Shown here piece by piece: positions 26,384 to 35,608 of a stretch of 64,000 bases of DNA; position 1 is the first letter of the stretch, and the number at the start of each line of letters is the position of its first letter. The stretch is from NCBI RefSeq assembly GCF_051020515.1, contig NZ_CP194857.1, positions 1,302,001 through 1,366,000 of the forward strand. Reading direction: 5' to 3'. The translations under genes and the position numbers were made by a program. Origin of the DNA: CALKWS01 sp051020515 (GTDB taxonomy: Bacteria > Actinomycetota > Actinomycetes > Actinomycetales > Beutenbergiaceae). The notes under the pieces were generated by a model. The model saw nothing but the letters and a program-made list of their open reading frames with translations, was not told where the DNA came from and searched no databases.

Positions 26384-26407
26384 GTCTCCGGCCGTGCGGC
26401 CGGAGAC
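26384..26407 (-). terminator. Hairpin between dgoD and gntR
   Basis: GTCTCCGGCC and GGCCGGAGAC form a perfect 10-bp stem with a GTGC tetraloop, between the dgoD stop (26533) and the gntR start (26368). It could stop dgoD transcription or, lying only 16 nt before the start codon, limit translation of gntR. There is no U-tract. Confidence 0.6.
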
Positions 26408-26532
26408 GATGCGCTGTGCTGCGTCGGAGGTCGATGACGTGGCGGTCCTGGCGCTGGTACTCATTCGGTGGCGCACCCCGGACGTGCTGTTCAGCGGCAG
26501 CGTGGGCACTCCGGTCACGTCGGGTTCTCCGG

Positions 26533-27681
26533 TCACCACTCGGCGATGCTGCCGTCCTCGCGGTGCCAGCGAGGGGTGCGCCAGCGGTGCGGGTGCCGGC
26601 CGAGCTCGCGGACGACGTTCTCATCGATCTGCACGCCCAGGCCGGGCCCGGTGGGGCGGTGGATGTAGCCGTCGGAGAATTCGAACACGGAGGTGTCGAG
26701 CACGTAGTCGAGCAGTTCGTTGCTGCCGGTGTTGTAGTGGATGCCGATGGACTGCTCCTGGATCATCGCGTTCGGGCTTGCGAAGTCCACCTGCAGGCTG
26801 GCGGCCAGTGCGAGCGGACCGAGCGGGCAGTGCGGGGCCAGTGCGGCGTCGTAGGTCTCGGCCTGGGCGGCGATGCGCCGCACCTCCGAGATCCCACCGG
26901 CGTGGGCCAGGTCGGGCTGGACCACACCGACTCCGGCCTCCAGGGCGGTGCGCATCTCACCGCGGGAGTACAGCCGCTCCCCGGTGGCGATCGGGATCGA
27001 GGTACCGGCCACCAGGGTGCCCAGGGCGGAGGTGTGCTCGGGCAGCACCGGCTCCTCCACGAACAGCGGGTGCAGGTCCTCCAGCGCGGCGAGCAGCCGG
27101 CGGGCGTACGGCAGGGAGACCCGGCCGTGGAAGTCCAGGGCGAAGTCGCCGTCGTCGCCCAGGGCTTCCCGTGCGGCGCCGGCACGTTCGATCACGCCCC
27201 GGGTGTCGGCCAGTGTGCCGAGGTGGCCCACCGGGCCGGTGGCGTTCATCTTCACCGCGGTCAGGCCCGCTTCCCGGACCGCCTGCACGGCTTCGCGCAC
27301 ACCGCCGGGGTTGTCCCCTCCGACCCAGCCGTAAACCCGGATCTTGTCCCGGACCGCCCCGCCGAGCAGGTCGTGGACCGGTACGCCGAGTTCCTTGCCG
27401 CGGATGTCCCACAGGGCCTGGTCCACACCGGACACCGCCGAGGAGAACACCGGCCCACCGCGATAGAAGCCGGATCGGGTCATGGTGCCCCAGAGCTGTT
27501 CGATCCGGGTGTGGTCGGCGCCGATCAGAATGTCCTCGAACGCGTGCACGGCGGCCTGAGCGGTCTCCCCGTGCCCCTCCAGGCTCGACTCACCCCAACC
27601 GACGACACCATCGGTCGTCTCCAGGCGGACGAACAACCAGCGTGGGGCGGCCAGGAAGGTCTCCACGGTCTGGATCGGCAT
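26533..27681 (-). CDS. dgoD: D-galactonate dehydratase
   Basis: 382-residue enolase-superfamily acid-sugar dehydratase that converts D-galactonate to 2-dehydro-3-deoxygalactonate. Diagnostic stretches are GWGESSLEGHGETA, TRSGFYRGGPV, AVKMNATGP, the metal ligands in LDFHGRVS, FVEEPVLPE and ATGERLYSR, PDLAHAGGISEV, the general-base His in LAPHCPLGPLALAASLQ, and IQEQSIGIHYN. All are close to DgoD. ATG 27681 has GGAGGTCAC before it. The GntR gene downstream probably regulates it. No DgoK or DgoA homologue is in the window, so the later steps are encoded elsewhere. Confidence 0.93.
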   Translation of the reverse strand: MPIQTVETFLAAPRWLFVRLETTDGVVGWGESSLEGHGETAQAAVHAFEDILIGADHTRIEQLWGTMTRSGFYRGGPVFSSAVSGVDQALWDIRGKELGVPVHDLLGGAVRDKIRVYGWVGGDNPGGVREAVQAVREAGLTAVKMNATGPVGHLGTLADTRGVIERAGAAREALGDDGDFALDFHGRVSLPYARRLLAALEDLHPLFVEEPVLPEHTSALGTLVAGTSIPIATGERLYSRGEMRTALEAGVGVVQPDLAHAGGISEVRRIAAQAETYDAALAPHCPLGPLALAASLQVDFASPNAMIQEQSIGIHYNTGSNELLDYVLDTSVFEFSDGYIHRPTGPGLGVQIDENVVRELGRHPHRWRTPRWHREDGSIAEW

Positions 27682-27807
27682 GTGACCTCCGTTGCGGACA
27701 TACCTGCATGAGGCAGTGTTTGGCGACGCGGTGGCGCGGGCCGATCTGGCTGACGCAACTGTCCGCTCGGCCCGATCGGGCTCCCGCCGCTCTGGGCTGG
27801 GCTCACG

Positions 27808-27830
27808 TATTGATAGCACTATTGATAGCG
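27808..27830 (-). promoter_or_regulatory. Candidate operator/promoter of dgoD
   Basis: The 9-mer ATTGATAGC occurs twice, at 27809-27817 and 27821-27829, one helical turn apart, in the gap before dgoD. On the coding strand it reads GCTATCAAT twice, and the TATCAAT could serve as a -10. A GntR/FCD binding site is plausible. Confidence 0.45.
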
Positions 27831-27884
27831 ATCGTGCAATGTCCCCGTCTGAGGATGCCGGCGCGGCCCGGAGCCAGCGTCCGG

Positions 27885-28751
27885 TCAGGTCCCGCCCTGG
27901 GCGGCGATGAGTGCGGCTTCCCGCCGCGCCGCTTCCGGGTCGAGGTACTCCCCGCCCCGTGTTTCCGCGGCCAGTGGGGGATTGGACCGGCGGGCGGTGC
28001 TGGACTGGCCCGGGTCGGCGTCAGCACCGGTTCCACCGTCGGCCAGGGACTCGGTGCCGGCGCGATGGGTGGCTCCGGTGCTCGTATCTGCACCTACGGC
28101 GAACCGGTAGCGCAGCGGGCGCGCATTGGGCAGATTGAGCGCGGACAGTTCCTCGTCGTCCAGGTCGTCGATCACCGCGCAGAGCGCACGCAGCGAGTTT
28201 CCGTGCGCGACGACCAGGACGTCCTCCCCATCGAACAGGCGGGGCGTCAGCATTTGGTACCACCAAGGCCTGATGCGCTCGACCACGTCCCGCGGCGACT
28301 CGGTGGCGGTGAGGGCCTCAGCCGGCAACCGGTCGAACGGGGACAGGGTGCGCCACAGCGCCAGGGTGCGCTCGGGGAGGGGTGGTGGCCGTCCGGCATA
28401 GGAGCGGCGCCAGAAGCGGAAGCGTTCCGCACCGTGCTCGATGCGCACCTGCGCCTTGCTCAGGCCGGACAGTGCCCCGTAGTTGCGTTCGTTCAGGTGC
28501 CAGTCCCGCTCGATCGTGCCGGGGAAGCCGATCTCCTCGCAGATCAACTCGGCGGTACGCCACCCGCGCACCAGTTCGGAGGTGATGAGCGCGTCCGGGC
28601 GAAAGCCCAGGTGGCGCAACCGGGAACCGGCCAGGCCGCAGTCGCGGATCCCCGAGGGGGTCAGGCCCACATCCAACACACCGGTGAACAGCGACCGTGC
28701 GTTGGCCACCGACTCCCCGTGCCGGACCAGCATCAGCGTCCCAGGCGTCAT
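27885..28751 (-). CDS. Phosphoglycerate mutase-like histidine phosphatase
   Basis: 288 residues. The phospho-acceptor motif LMLVRHGESVANARSLFTG (RHG near residues 10-12), the general-acid region DWHLNERNYGALSGLSKAQ with Glu of ERNYG, and the second His in VLVVAHGNSLRALCAVID match dPGM (GpmA). The spacing and FTGVLDVGLTPSG resemble cofactor-dependent phosphoglycerate mutase, interconverting 2- and 3-phosphoglycerate. A Ser/Thr/Gly-rich tail of about 65 residues extends beyond the usual 225-230 residue core. It is the only gene between the twin palindromes upstream and dgoD downstream. It may be a secondary or moonlighting mutase. Confidence 0.85.
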   Translation of the reverse strand: MTPGTLMLVRHGESVANARSLFTGVLDVGLTPSGIRDCGLAGSRLRHLGFRPDALITSELVRGWRTAELICEEIGFPGTIERDWHLNERNYGALSGLSKAQVRIEHGAERFRFWRRSYAGRPPPLPERTLALWRTLSPFDRLPAEALTATESPRDVVERIRPWWYQMLTPRLFDGEDVLVVAHGNSLRALCAVIDDLDDEELSALNLPNARPLRYRFAVGADTSTGATHRAGTESLADGGTGADADPGQSSTARRSNPPLAAETRGGEYLDPEAARREAALIAAQGGT

Positions 28752-28810
28752 AGTCCTACCCTGCCACCACGTCCGGTCTCACCCGCACGTGGCCGTACAG
28801 TCGCACAGCC

Positions 28811-28916
28811 GCTCGCATCCGGCCCCATCCGCTCGCATCCGGCCGCTCGAATCGTCCAATTGGATGCTTGTAGCGATCCCGAGCGCCCGGAACTCGCTGC
28901 AATCGTCCAATTGGAT
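28811..28916. repeat. Twin palindromes and a 20-bp-period direct repeat
   Basis: The 16-mer AATCGTCCAATTGGAT occurs exactly twice (28850-28865 and 28901-28916). Each contains the perfect palindrome TCCAATTGGA, with centres 51 bp apart. Just upstream, GCTCGCATCCGGCC occurs at 28811-28824 and 28831-28844. The region lies between the 3' end of the flavoenzyme gene and the start of the phosphoglycerate mutase-like gene. Two identical palindromes about five helical turns apart suggest a looping repressor acting on that gene. Confidence 0.65.
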
Positions 28917-28962
28917 TAATGTGGCGGGTGTGGGGGGTGGGGGGTGTGGCGCGGGCCGGGGG

Positions 28963-30644
28963 TCACCACTCGCGTTCCGGCGGGATCAGGGTGCCAGGGT
29001 TGAGGTTACGGCTGGGGTCGTTGGCGCGCAGCAGGCCAACCAGCATGTCGGTGCCGGCCTCCCCGATGTCCTGCTCCAGCCACGGCTGGTGGTCGATACC
29101 CACGCCGTGGTGGTGGGACAAGGTGCCGTGGTAGTCCACGAAGGACTGCTGGATCGCCGACTTGACCAGGTCGTACTGGATGAGCGGGTCCAGGCCCTCC
29201 TTCGGCCGGAACGCGAACGTGAAGTACAGGCATGCCCCGGAGTGGTAGGAGTGCGACAGGTGGCACATGACGTACCCCTTCACACCCAGCTCCTCGTACG
29301 CGGTGTAGGCGTTGCGCATCGTGTTGACGTACAACTCCCCCAGCTTCGACCACGGTGCCGCCGTGTCGGAGACGTCCCCGAGGGCGCCCCGGTCCAGCAG
29401 GAAGTCCCGCAGGTACGGGGTGTCGAACTTCTTGGCGTCATACATCGCGCCCGGGCCCTTGCCCAGTTTGATCGCACCGTGCTTGCCGACGATCTTCCCG
29501 ACGATGCCCTTGGTGTAGCGCATGTGAGCGGTGGTGCCCTCATACCCGATGTAACTGATGCAGACCTTGTCCAGGTCCCAGCCGCGCCGGCGCAGCACCT
29601 CGAACAGCCCCTCGCCGATCTTGGACGACAATGAGGTCGAGGCCTTGCGGGTCTGCAACGAGAACGCCGTCTCCGGGGCATCGGAGACCCGGGTGATCGT
29701 GGGTTCGGCGTCGGAGTTCGCGATCTCCTCCATGGCGGCCAGGCCGGCGGAGAAGTTCGGGAACAGGTAGGCGATCACGTCCCGGTTCTCCGGAGCCGGT
29801 GCACGTGCACCCAGGCCTCGGTGATCACACCCAGGCGCCCCTCCGAGCCCAGGATCATCTCCCGCACGCTCGGTCCGGTGGATGTCGAGGGGAGGGGACG
29901 CACCACCACCACCTTGCCCGGCTGGACCATCCGCAGCCCGCGGGTGATGTCGGCGATGTCACCGTACTTGTCCGACTGCATCCCCGAGGAGCGGGTGGCG
30001 ATCCACCCACCCAGGGTGGAGTGCCGGAAGGAGTCCGGCTGGTGGCCCATGGTCCAGCCGGTCCGGCCGAGTTGTTCCTCCAGGTCCGGACCGAGCGCGC
30101 CGGCCTGCACCCGTGCGAGTCCGGCCTGCTCGTCGATCTCCAGCACCCGGTTCAGCCTGCCCAGGTCCAGGGAGATGATCGGGCGGCCCTCCTGGGCCTG
30201 CGGGGTCAGGCTGCCGGAGATGTTCGAACCGCCGCCGAACGGGATGAGCACGGCGTCCGCGGTCACGGCGAGGTCGACGAGCGCTTGCACCTCGGCCTCG
30301 TTCGCCGGATAGACGACGACGTCGGGCACGCGGGGCAGGATCCCGGCCCGGATCATCACCAGGTCGCGCAGGCCCTTACCGTAGGTGTGCACCACCCTGT
30401 CGTAGTCGGTGGTGTTGACATGGTGATCTCCGAGGATGTCGCTCAGGGCCTGACCCACGTCCTCCGGCAACCGGCTGGCGGGGACGTCCAGGTCCTCGAA
30501 CCTGGGCACCTCCGCTGCAGGTTCGGACAGATCCAAACCGATCTTGTCCTTGACGAACGGGGCGAAACCGGGCTTGTCCGTGTGGTTGAAGGCGATCCCT
30601 TCCACGCCCCAGCCCCACCACTTCTGGTGCTGCACTTCGTTCAT
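28963..30644 (-). CDS. FAD-linked oxidase, alkyl-DHAP synthase-like, frameshifted
   Basis: About 560 residues of the VAO/FAD_binding_4 family. An N-terminal HQKWWGWGVEGIAFNHTDKP is followed by the FAD motif IPFGGGSNISGSLTP, MGHQPDSFRHSTLGGWIATRSSGMQSDKYGDI in two parts, and a C-terminal active-site run SHHHGVGIDHQPWL. The last matches the HHHGVG of alkylglycerone-phosphate synthase, which replaces the acyl group of acyl-DHAP by a fatty alcohol to create the ether bond. The frame breaks near 29793 (WVHVHR to PENRDVIAYLF). ATG 30644 has AGGAGG upstream and overlaps the plsC stop by 4 bp. It is the last gene of the six-gene lipid operon. Confidence 0.88.
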
Positions 30645-31652
30645 CGGTGTCCTCCTGCTTCTTCTCCGCCGTCGTCGGGGCCGCCAGTGGCCGCCTCGGA
30701 AGTCGTGTGATCCTTGGTTCGGTTCTTCCGGCGCCAACGACGCCAGCGGCCGCCGGAGCCGTCCTTGGTGCCGCCCCCGTCGGTCCCGGGCGCCTCAGCC
30801 GGGTCATCCCCGGGTGCCTCCCCCGTCTTGCCGGACCGGGCCGCGTCGTCGTCGGCCGTGCCGCCCGGGTCCCCCGGGCCCGCGGTGGGTTCGTCGCCGC
30901 CCGGGGCTGCGTCGTCGTCGGCCTGGTCCTCGCCATGACCGCTGCTGGCGCTGGGAGCGCTCTCGGGCACCACCACGTACGGGGTCTGGTTGGTGAGCAT
31001 GTGCCGCACCTGGGTGGTGAGGCGTTCGTTCAGGTCCGGCAGGTTCTCCCCGCGGCGGGCCTCGATCGGTTTGCCGATGATCACCTTCACCGGCAGCCGG
31101 CCCGGCTTGGGCCAGCTGGCACCCGGGGGCATCGCGTCGTGGGCACCGACCAGGGCCAGCGGCACCAGCGGCACCCGCAGCGCCCGCGCCAGCGCCGCCG
31201 CGCCGGGGGTGAACGGGGCCATCTCACCGGTGCGGGAGCGGGTGCCCTCGGGGAAGATCGCCAGCGGGATGTTCTCGCGCAACAGCGTCACCCGACAGGC
31301 CGGCCTCACGCTTCTTGCCGCGGCCGCGTTCCACGGGATAGGAGTTGAAGAAGAACGAGGTGAGGGTACGGCGCCAGGCCTGCCGGTAGAAGTAGTCGGC
31401 CGCCACCGCGGTGGCCAGGTGACGGGTGACGCGCCACGGCAGGGCGGTGATGACGAGCGGGGCGTCCAGGTGGGAGGAGTGGTTGGCCACTACCACGAAC
31501 GGGGGACGCAGGCCCTCCAGGTTGCCCTCACCGGTCACGGTGACCCGGGTGGTGGAGAACACGATCGGGCGCAGGATGAGGCGCTGTGCCACATACCGGG
31601 CCCATCGGTGCCAGGCCCAGTGGTAGCGGTCGGTGCGGCGCGCAGCCCTCAT
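30641..31652 (-). CDS. PlsC-type acyltransferase, frameshifted
   Basis: About 337 residues. The HxxxxD catalytic motif is in VVANHSSHLDAPLVI, and the glycerophosphate-binding block is FPEGTRSRTGEMAPF, as in 1-acyl-sn-glycerol-3-phosphate acyltransferases. The frame shifts near 31300 between these blocks. A 110-residue acidic, glycine-rich, apparently disordered tail ending in a basic segment (WRRWRRKNRTKD) follows the domain. Both ends overlap neighbours by ATGA. In context it would acylate DHAP, glycerol-3-phosphate or 1-alkylglycerol-phosphate. Confidence 0.88.
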
Positions 31653-32448
31653 CCACGACCGCGTTTCGACATGAGTTTGCCGGCGACGGCGCGCACCAGC
31701 GGGCGGGGCAGGCGGCGCAGGAAGAAGCAGATCAGCCAGAACCGCTTGGAGGGGATGGACTCGACCTTGCCCTTGTCCACGTCGGCCAGGCAGTCGTTGA
31801 CCAGCCGGGTCGAATCCAGCCACAACGCGTTCGGGATCGATCCGGTGCCGATGCCGGCCCGGTCGTGGAACTCGGTGCGTACCCACCCGGGCACCAGCGT
31901 GGTCACCTGCACGCCGGTGCCGGCCAGTTCCAGCGCGAGGGCCTCGGAATAGGTGTTCACCCAGGCCTTGATCGCCGAGTAGCCCCCCAGCGGGATCAAC
32001 CCGGCCACCGACCCGACGTTGACGATCACGCCCGAGGCGCGCCGCCGCATCGCCCGCCCGGCCCGGCCCCCGAGCACCAGCACCGAGTTGACCATGAGTT
32101 CCACGGCGGAGGTGTGCTCGCCGATCTCCGCGGTGGTCAGCGGGGTGTGGATGCCGTGCCCGGCGTTGGAGATGAGCACCTGCACGGGGTTCTCATCGTC
32201 CTCCAGCCGCTCGGCCACCGCTTCCATGCCGGCCTCGGTGGCCAGGTCGGCGGTGATGGTGTCCACCGCCACGCCGTAGTCGCGGTGCAGTCCTGCGCGG
32301 TGACGCTCAGTCGCTCGGCGTTGCGGGCCACCAGGATCAGGTCGCAGCCGCGCCCGGCCAGGGCACGGGCGAAGGACAGCCCGATTCCGGAGGTTCCCCC
32401 GGTCACCAGCGCGATCCCACCGATCGGTGAGGTCTGGATGTCCACCAT
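31649..32448 (-). CDS. Short-chain dehydrogenase/reductase of the lipid operon, frameshifted
   Basis: About 266 residues. The cofactor motif VTGGTSGIGLSFARALAGRG leads to LILVARNAERL, where Arg in place of Asp favours NADP. Also present are NAGHGIHTP (NNAG-like), GSVAGLIPLGGYSAIKAWVN (Ser, YxxxK) and a C-terminal LICFFLRRLPRPLVRAV membrane-interacting helix. The frame moves near 32288 (AQD to LHRDYGV). Similar SDRs reduce acyl- or alkyl-DHAP or long-chain keto intermediates. The start shares one base with the stop of the upstream reductase gene (TAATG). Confidence 0.88.
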
Positions 32449-34739
32449 TACCGGCCTCCAGCCCGGATCGAGCGCAACACCGGGGAGAACCGTCCCTCCG
32501 CCGTCGTCGTCCAGGCCCGTACCGGCCAGCGTTTGGCGCGCGCGTACCGGTACAGGGCCGCGTCGGGGTTCACCGCGCTGGGGTTGCCCACCACGTCCAG
32601 CCAGGGCCGGTCGGCGTAGGTGTCGCCGTAGGCGTAGGACTCCTCCAGGTTCAGGTTCTGCTCGCGGGCGTAACGCAGCAGCCAGGTGGCGCGGGCCTCA
32701 TCCACCAGCGGGGAGGTGAGCAGGTGCCCGGTCCAACGTCCGGCCGGGTCGGTCTCCATCTTCCCGGCCACGATCTCATCGAACATGTCCGCCAGCGGCT
32801 CCACGAACACGTCGATCTGCCCGGTCACCAGCACGGTGCGGTGCCCGGCGGCGCGGTGTTCGGCGATGCGCTCCACGGCCTCGGCGTGCAGCCGCGAGCG
32901 CAACGAGGTGGCGACGCGTTCGGCGATCACCTTGCGCAGTTTCTCCTCGTGCACGCCGGCGTAGCGGCGCATGAAGGAACGGATGAAGTCACCACGATCG
33001 CGCCGTTCGGCCTGCAGGTAGGACGGTGAGGTGGCCACCATCCCGCCCAGGTGCTGCAGCGACTTGCGCGCCCCCTTGGCGGCCAGCTCCACCCAGATGT
33101 AGTGCTCCAGCAGGTTCGCCGCGGCCACGGTGCCGTGCAGGTCGAACACGGCCAGCACATCGGTGCGCTCGGGCAGGGTGGCACCCGTGGCCGACCGGGC
33201 AGGCCCGCGCTTGTCCCGGGAACGCATCAGACCCGGGACGGTGGGGATGTGCACTTCCTGCAGGTAGTGCGCCCAGTCGATCTCGGTGACGTCGAAGCCG
33301 TGCTCGGCGCGGCGCTCCGGCGGCAACGCCTCGTGCAGCGCACGGGTGTTGGCGTCGTCGAAGATCACCTCGGTCTGGGTGTAGGGCTGGTACAGGTCGG
33401 TGAACTTGCGCAGTGTGCCGAGGTCCCGCTTGGCCTTGTACAGGGTGGAGATCCACTTGCGGGTGGTGTCGTTGCCGGGCAGCCGGCCCACCGCGTTGTC
33501 CGCGGTGCGCACCGCCCACTCCCGGCGCCGCAGCCCGCGCTCCACCACCGGGGCGTTGGGGAAGGACCAGTTCGGCACATGCACCACCGAACCCTCCTCG
33601 TCCAGCAGCGGGTTGGCCCGGAAGTACTCCCGGATCAGGCGCAGGATCTGCCCGAAGCGCACCGGGTTGCGGATCCCGGAGGAAACCTGGAAGTACTGCG
33701 GCTCCCCTTCCGGGGGCGGCTCGGCGGCAGCGGCCAGGGTGGCGTTGACGACGTGGTCCACCGGGATGACGTCCAGGATGGCGTCGGCCAGGGCCGGGAA
33801 CTCCGGAAGCAGGCCCCGCCCGTAGGCCGCGATGAGGGGATCGGCCACCTTGAACCCGTCGATCCAGCCCGGGTAGGGGTGCTTCAGGGAGGACTCGATG
33901 ATCGTGGGCCGCACCACCGACAACCGGCGCGCTCCCCACAGGTCCTCGGCCGCACGCTCCCCCAGCGCCTTGGTGAGGGTGTACACATCGGGCCAGCCCA
34001 GCGACTGCGCGCGCGTGCGGGCCGCGCGCACCAGCTGGTCGTTGACCCACTCCAGCCGGGCTGCCTCGGCGGCCTCGGCCACCGCCTGCGCGCCGGCGCG
34101 CCGGTGCTCGCTCCGGGCCTGCTTGGTCAGCGAGCCGAGCACAGCCGGGGCCCGCGAGGCCGACTCGGCCTTCTCCCGGAAGGCCAGGGCCATCCGCGTC
34201 TCGGTGGCCCGGTCGATGTTGTGCTCCAGGCTCCGTTCTTCGGCCACGCCCTTGCGCAGACCGGCCACGTAGCAGGTGGAGACGTGCACCACGTGCGGGT
34301 TCGAGCCGGAGGCGGTCAGGGCGGTGTACAGAGCCTCCGGACCGCCGACGTTGGCGGCGAAGGCCTCATCGATGGGCAGATCGAAGGAGACCGAGGACGC
34401 CGAGTGGATCACTACGTCCAGATCTCCGGGTAACTCCGGCACCGAATCCAGGTCACCCTCCAGCACGGTGACCCGGCGCTGTGCCTCGGCGTCGGCCTGC
34501 TCGGCCCCGATCTCCTCACGCCACGGCTTGAACACCGCCTTGCGGAGCAACTTGTTGACGCGCATCCGCCCGGTGAGGGTGCCCCGTGGGCGCACCAGCA
34601 CGGTGATGCGGGTGGAGGGATAGGCGCTGAGCAGTTTCTCCAGGACCGCCTGACCGACGAAGCCGGTGGCACCGGTCAGCAGCACATGGGCACCCTCGAG
34701 GGGCCGGGCGGCAGCACGTGAAGGTTCAGAGACGGACAC
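32448..34739 (-). CDS. Fatty acyl reductase fused to HAD-like domain
   Basis: 763 residues. Residues ~18-430 are a male-sterility type (NAD_binding_4) acyl-CoA/ACP reductase: LLTGATGFVGQAVLEKLLS, VVIHSASSVSFD, VHVSTCYVAG, the YTLTK catalytic pair (YxxxK), and SVVRPTIIESSLKHPYPGWIDG. These enzymes make fatty aldehydes and alcohols. Residues ~530-740 are a HAD-IB fold with VLVTGQ and AYGDTYADRPWL, but motif I is FDLHGTV, so the second Asp of DxD is His. GTG 34739 begins five bases after the preceding stop. It would supply the fatty alcohol used by the alkyl-DHAP synthase-like enzyme downstream. Confidence 0.9.
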   Translation of the reverse strand: MSVSEPSRAAARPLEGAHVLLTGATGFVGQAVLEKLLSAYPSTRITVLVRPRGTLTGRMRVNKLLRKAVFKPWREEIGAEQADAEAQRRVTVLEGDLDSVPELPGDLDVVIHSASSVSFDLPIDEAFAANVGGPEALYTALTASGSNPHVVHVSTCYVAGLRKGVAEERSLEHNIDRATETRMALAFREKAESASRAPAVLGSLTKQARSEHRRAGAQAVAEAAEAARLEWVNDQLVRAARTRAQSLGWPDVYTLTKALGERAAEDLWGARRLSVVRPTIIESSLKHPYPGWIDGFKVADPLIAAYGRGLLPEFPALADAILDVIPVDHVVNATLAAAAEPPPEGEPQYFQVSSGIRNPVRFGQILRLIREYFRANPLLDEEGSVVHVPNWSFPNAPVVERGLRRREWAVRTADNAVGRLPGNDTTRKWISTLYKAKRDLGTLRKFTDLYQPYTQTEVIFDDANTRALHEALPPERRAEHGFDVTEIDWAHYLQEVHIPTVPGLMRSRDKRGPARSATGATLPERTDVLAVFDLHGTVAAANLLEHYIWVELAAKGARKSLQHLGGMVATSPSYLQAERRDRGDFIRSFMRRYAGVHEEKLRKVIAERVATSLRSRLHAEAVERIAEHRAAGHRTVLVTGQIDVFVEPLADMFDEIVAGKMETDPAGRWTGHLLTSPLVDEARATWLLRYAREQNLNLEESYAYGDTYADRPWLDVVGNPSAVNPDAALYRYARAKRWPVRAWTTTAEGRFSPVLRSIRAGGR

Positions 34740-34744
34740 CTCGG

Positions 34745-35608
34745 CTACTGTACGCGCAGTTGCCAGCGGTTGGTTCCATGTACAACGAATCTGGCGAACT
34801 CTGTGCGCAACACCGCGCGCCGGGGTGCGCCGGGCAGTGCGGACAGGGCGGTATCGGCCTGTGCCAGGAGCCAACGTGCCTCCGGGTGGCCGAGCACGTA
34901 CCGCAGGATCGCCCCGATCCTGCGGGGTTCGGCGTACCGCGAACCCGGCCAGCGCCAGCCGCGCAGGGCCCGGTGCAGCGACCGGCGGGCGGGGGCGTTC
35001 GTGCCGGCCCGCCGGTGGATCTGTTCGGTGTAGAAGGCCACGTGCCGCTCGGTGCTGTGCAGCACCGAGCGGGTGAGGTCATCCAACGCCGGCACCAGTT
35101 CGGCCAGCCGGATCGTCATCACCCGCAGCGCGAAGGTGTCCGCCAGCCCGGTGGCCAGCTGGCCGGCGATCACCCGTGGTCCCAGGAGGTTCGTCCCGAT
35201 CGCGGCCAGAGTCGGGAAGAACCGTTCGTGTGCCTGCTCGGCGAGCCGCGCCCGCAGGCCGGGCCCAGGTGCCTCCGGCGGCGGGTGGTCGGCGAGGACC
35301 CGGCCCAGCAGGTCGGCGAGCCAGTACTTCTCATACGCCCAGGTAGTCAGGAACGCGGTCACCTCGGCGTCGGCGTGGGTGGGGGTGATCAGCAGGTCCC
35401 GCAACCAGTCCAGGGCCGCCTGCTCGACGTCCCGGATGAGTTCCAGTGCCTGCAGCACGCCCGCGGGCAGGTCGGCCTGTGCGAGCGCGGCCTGCCCACC
35501 GGCGGCCAGGGTGATCGGGCGCGGGTTGTTGATGAAGTCGGCCATATCGAAGTCTCCGGCGGGACCGACGACGACGAAAGCCCGGCTCGCACGGGGCCGC
35601 GGGCTCAT
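34745..35608 (-). CDS. Ferritin-like (acyl-ACP-desaturase-like) paralogue with lost metal ligands
   Basis: 287 residues, all-helical, clearly related to the next upstream protein. Aligned helices are LIRDVEQAALDWLRDLLI, AFLTTWAYEKYWLADLL, MTIRLAELVPALDD and SVLHSTERHVAFYTEQ. Relative to the partner's presumed diiron ligands (E45, E77, H80, E141, E171, H174), E62, E160 and H189 are kept but E77 becomes Lys94, H80 becomes Leu97 and E171 becomes Thr186. It is therefore probably not a diiron enzyme itself but a partner or scaffold. Its ATG overlaps the upstream stop by 4 bp. No close named family is recognised. Confidence 0.75.
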   Translation of the reverse strand: MSPRPRASRAFVVVGPAGDFDMADFINNPRPITLAAGGQAALAQADLPAGVLQALELIRDVEQAALDWLRDLLITPTHADAEVTAFLTTWAYEKYWLADLLGRVLADHPPPEAPGPGLRARLAEQAHERFFPTLAAIGTNLLGPRVIAGQLATGLADTFALRVMTIRLAELVPALDDLTRSVLHSTERHVAFYTEQIHRRAGTNAPARRSLHRALRGWRWPGSRYAEPRRIGAILRYVLGHPEARWLLAQADTALSALPGAPRRAVLRTEFARFVVHGTNRWQLRVQ

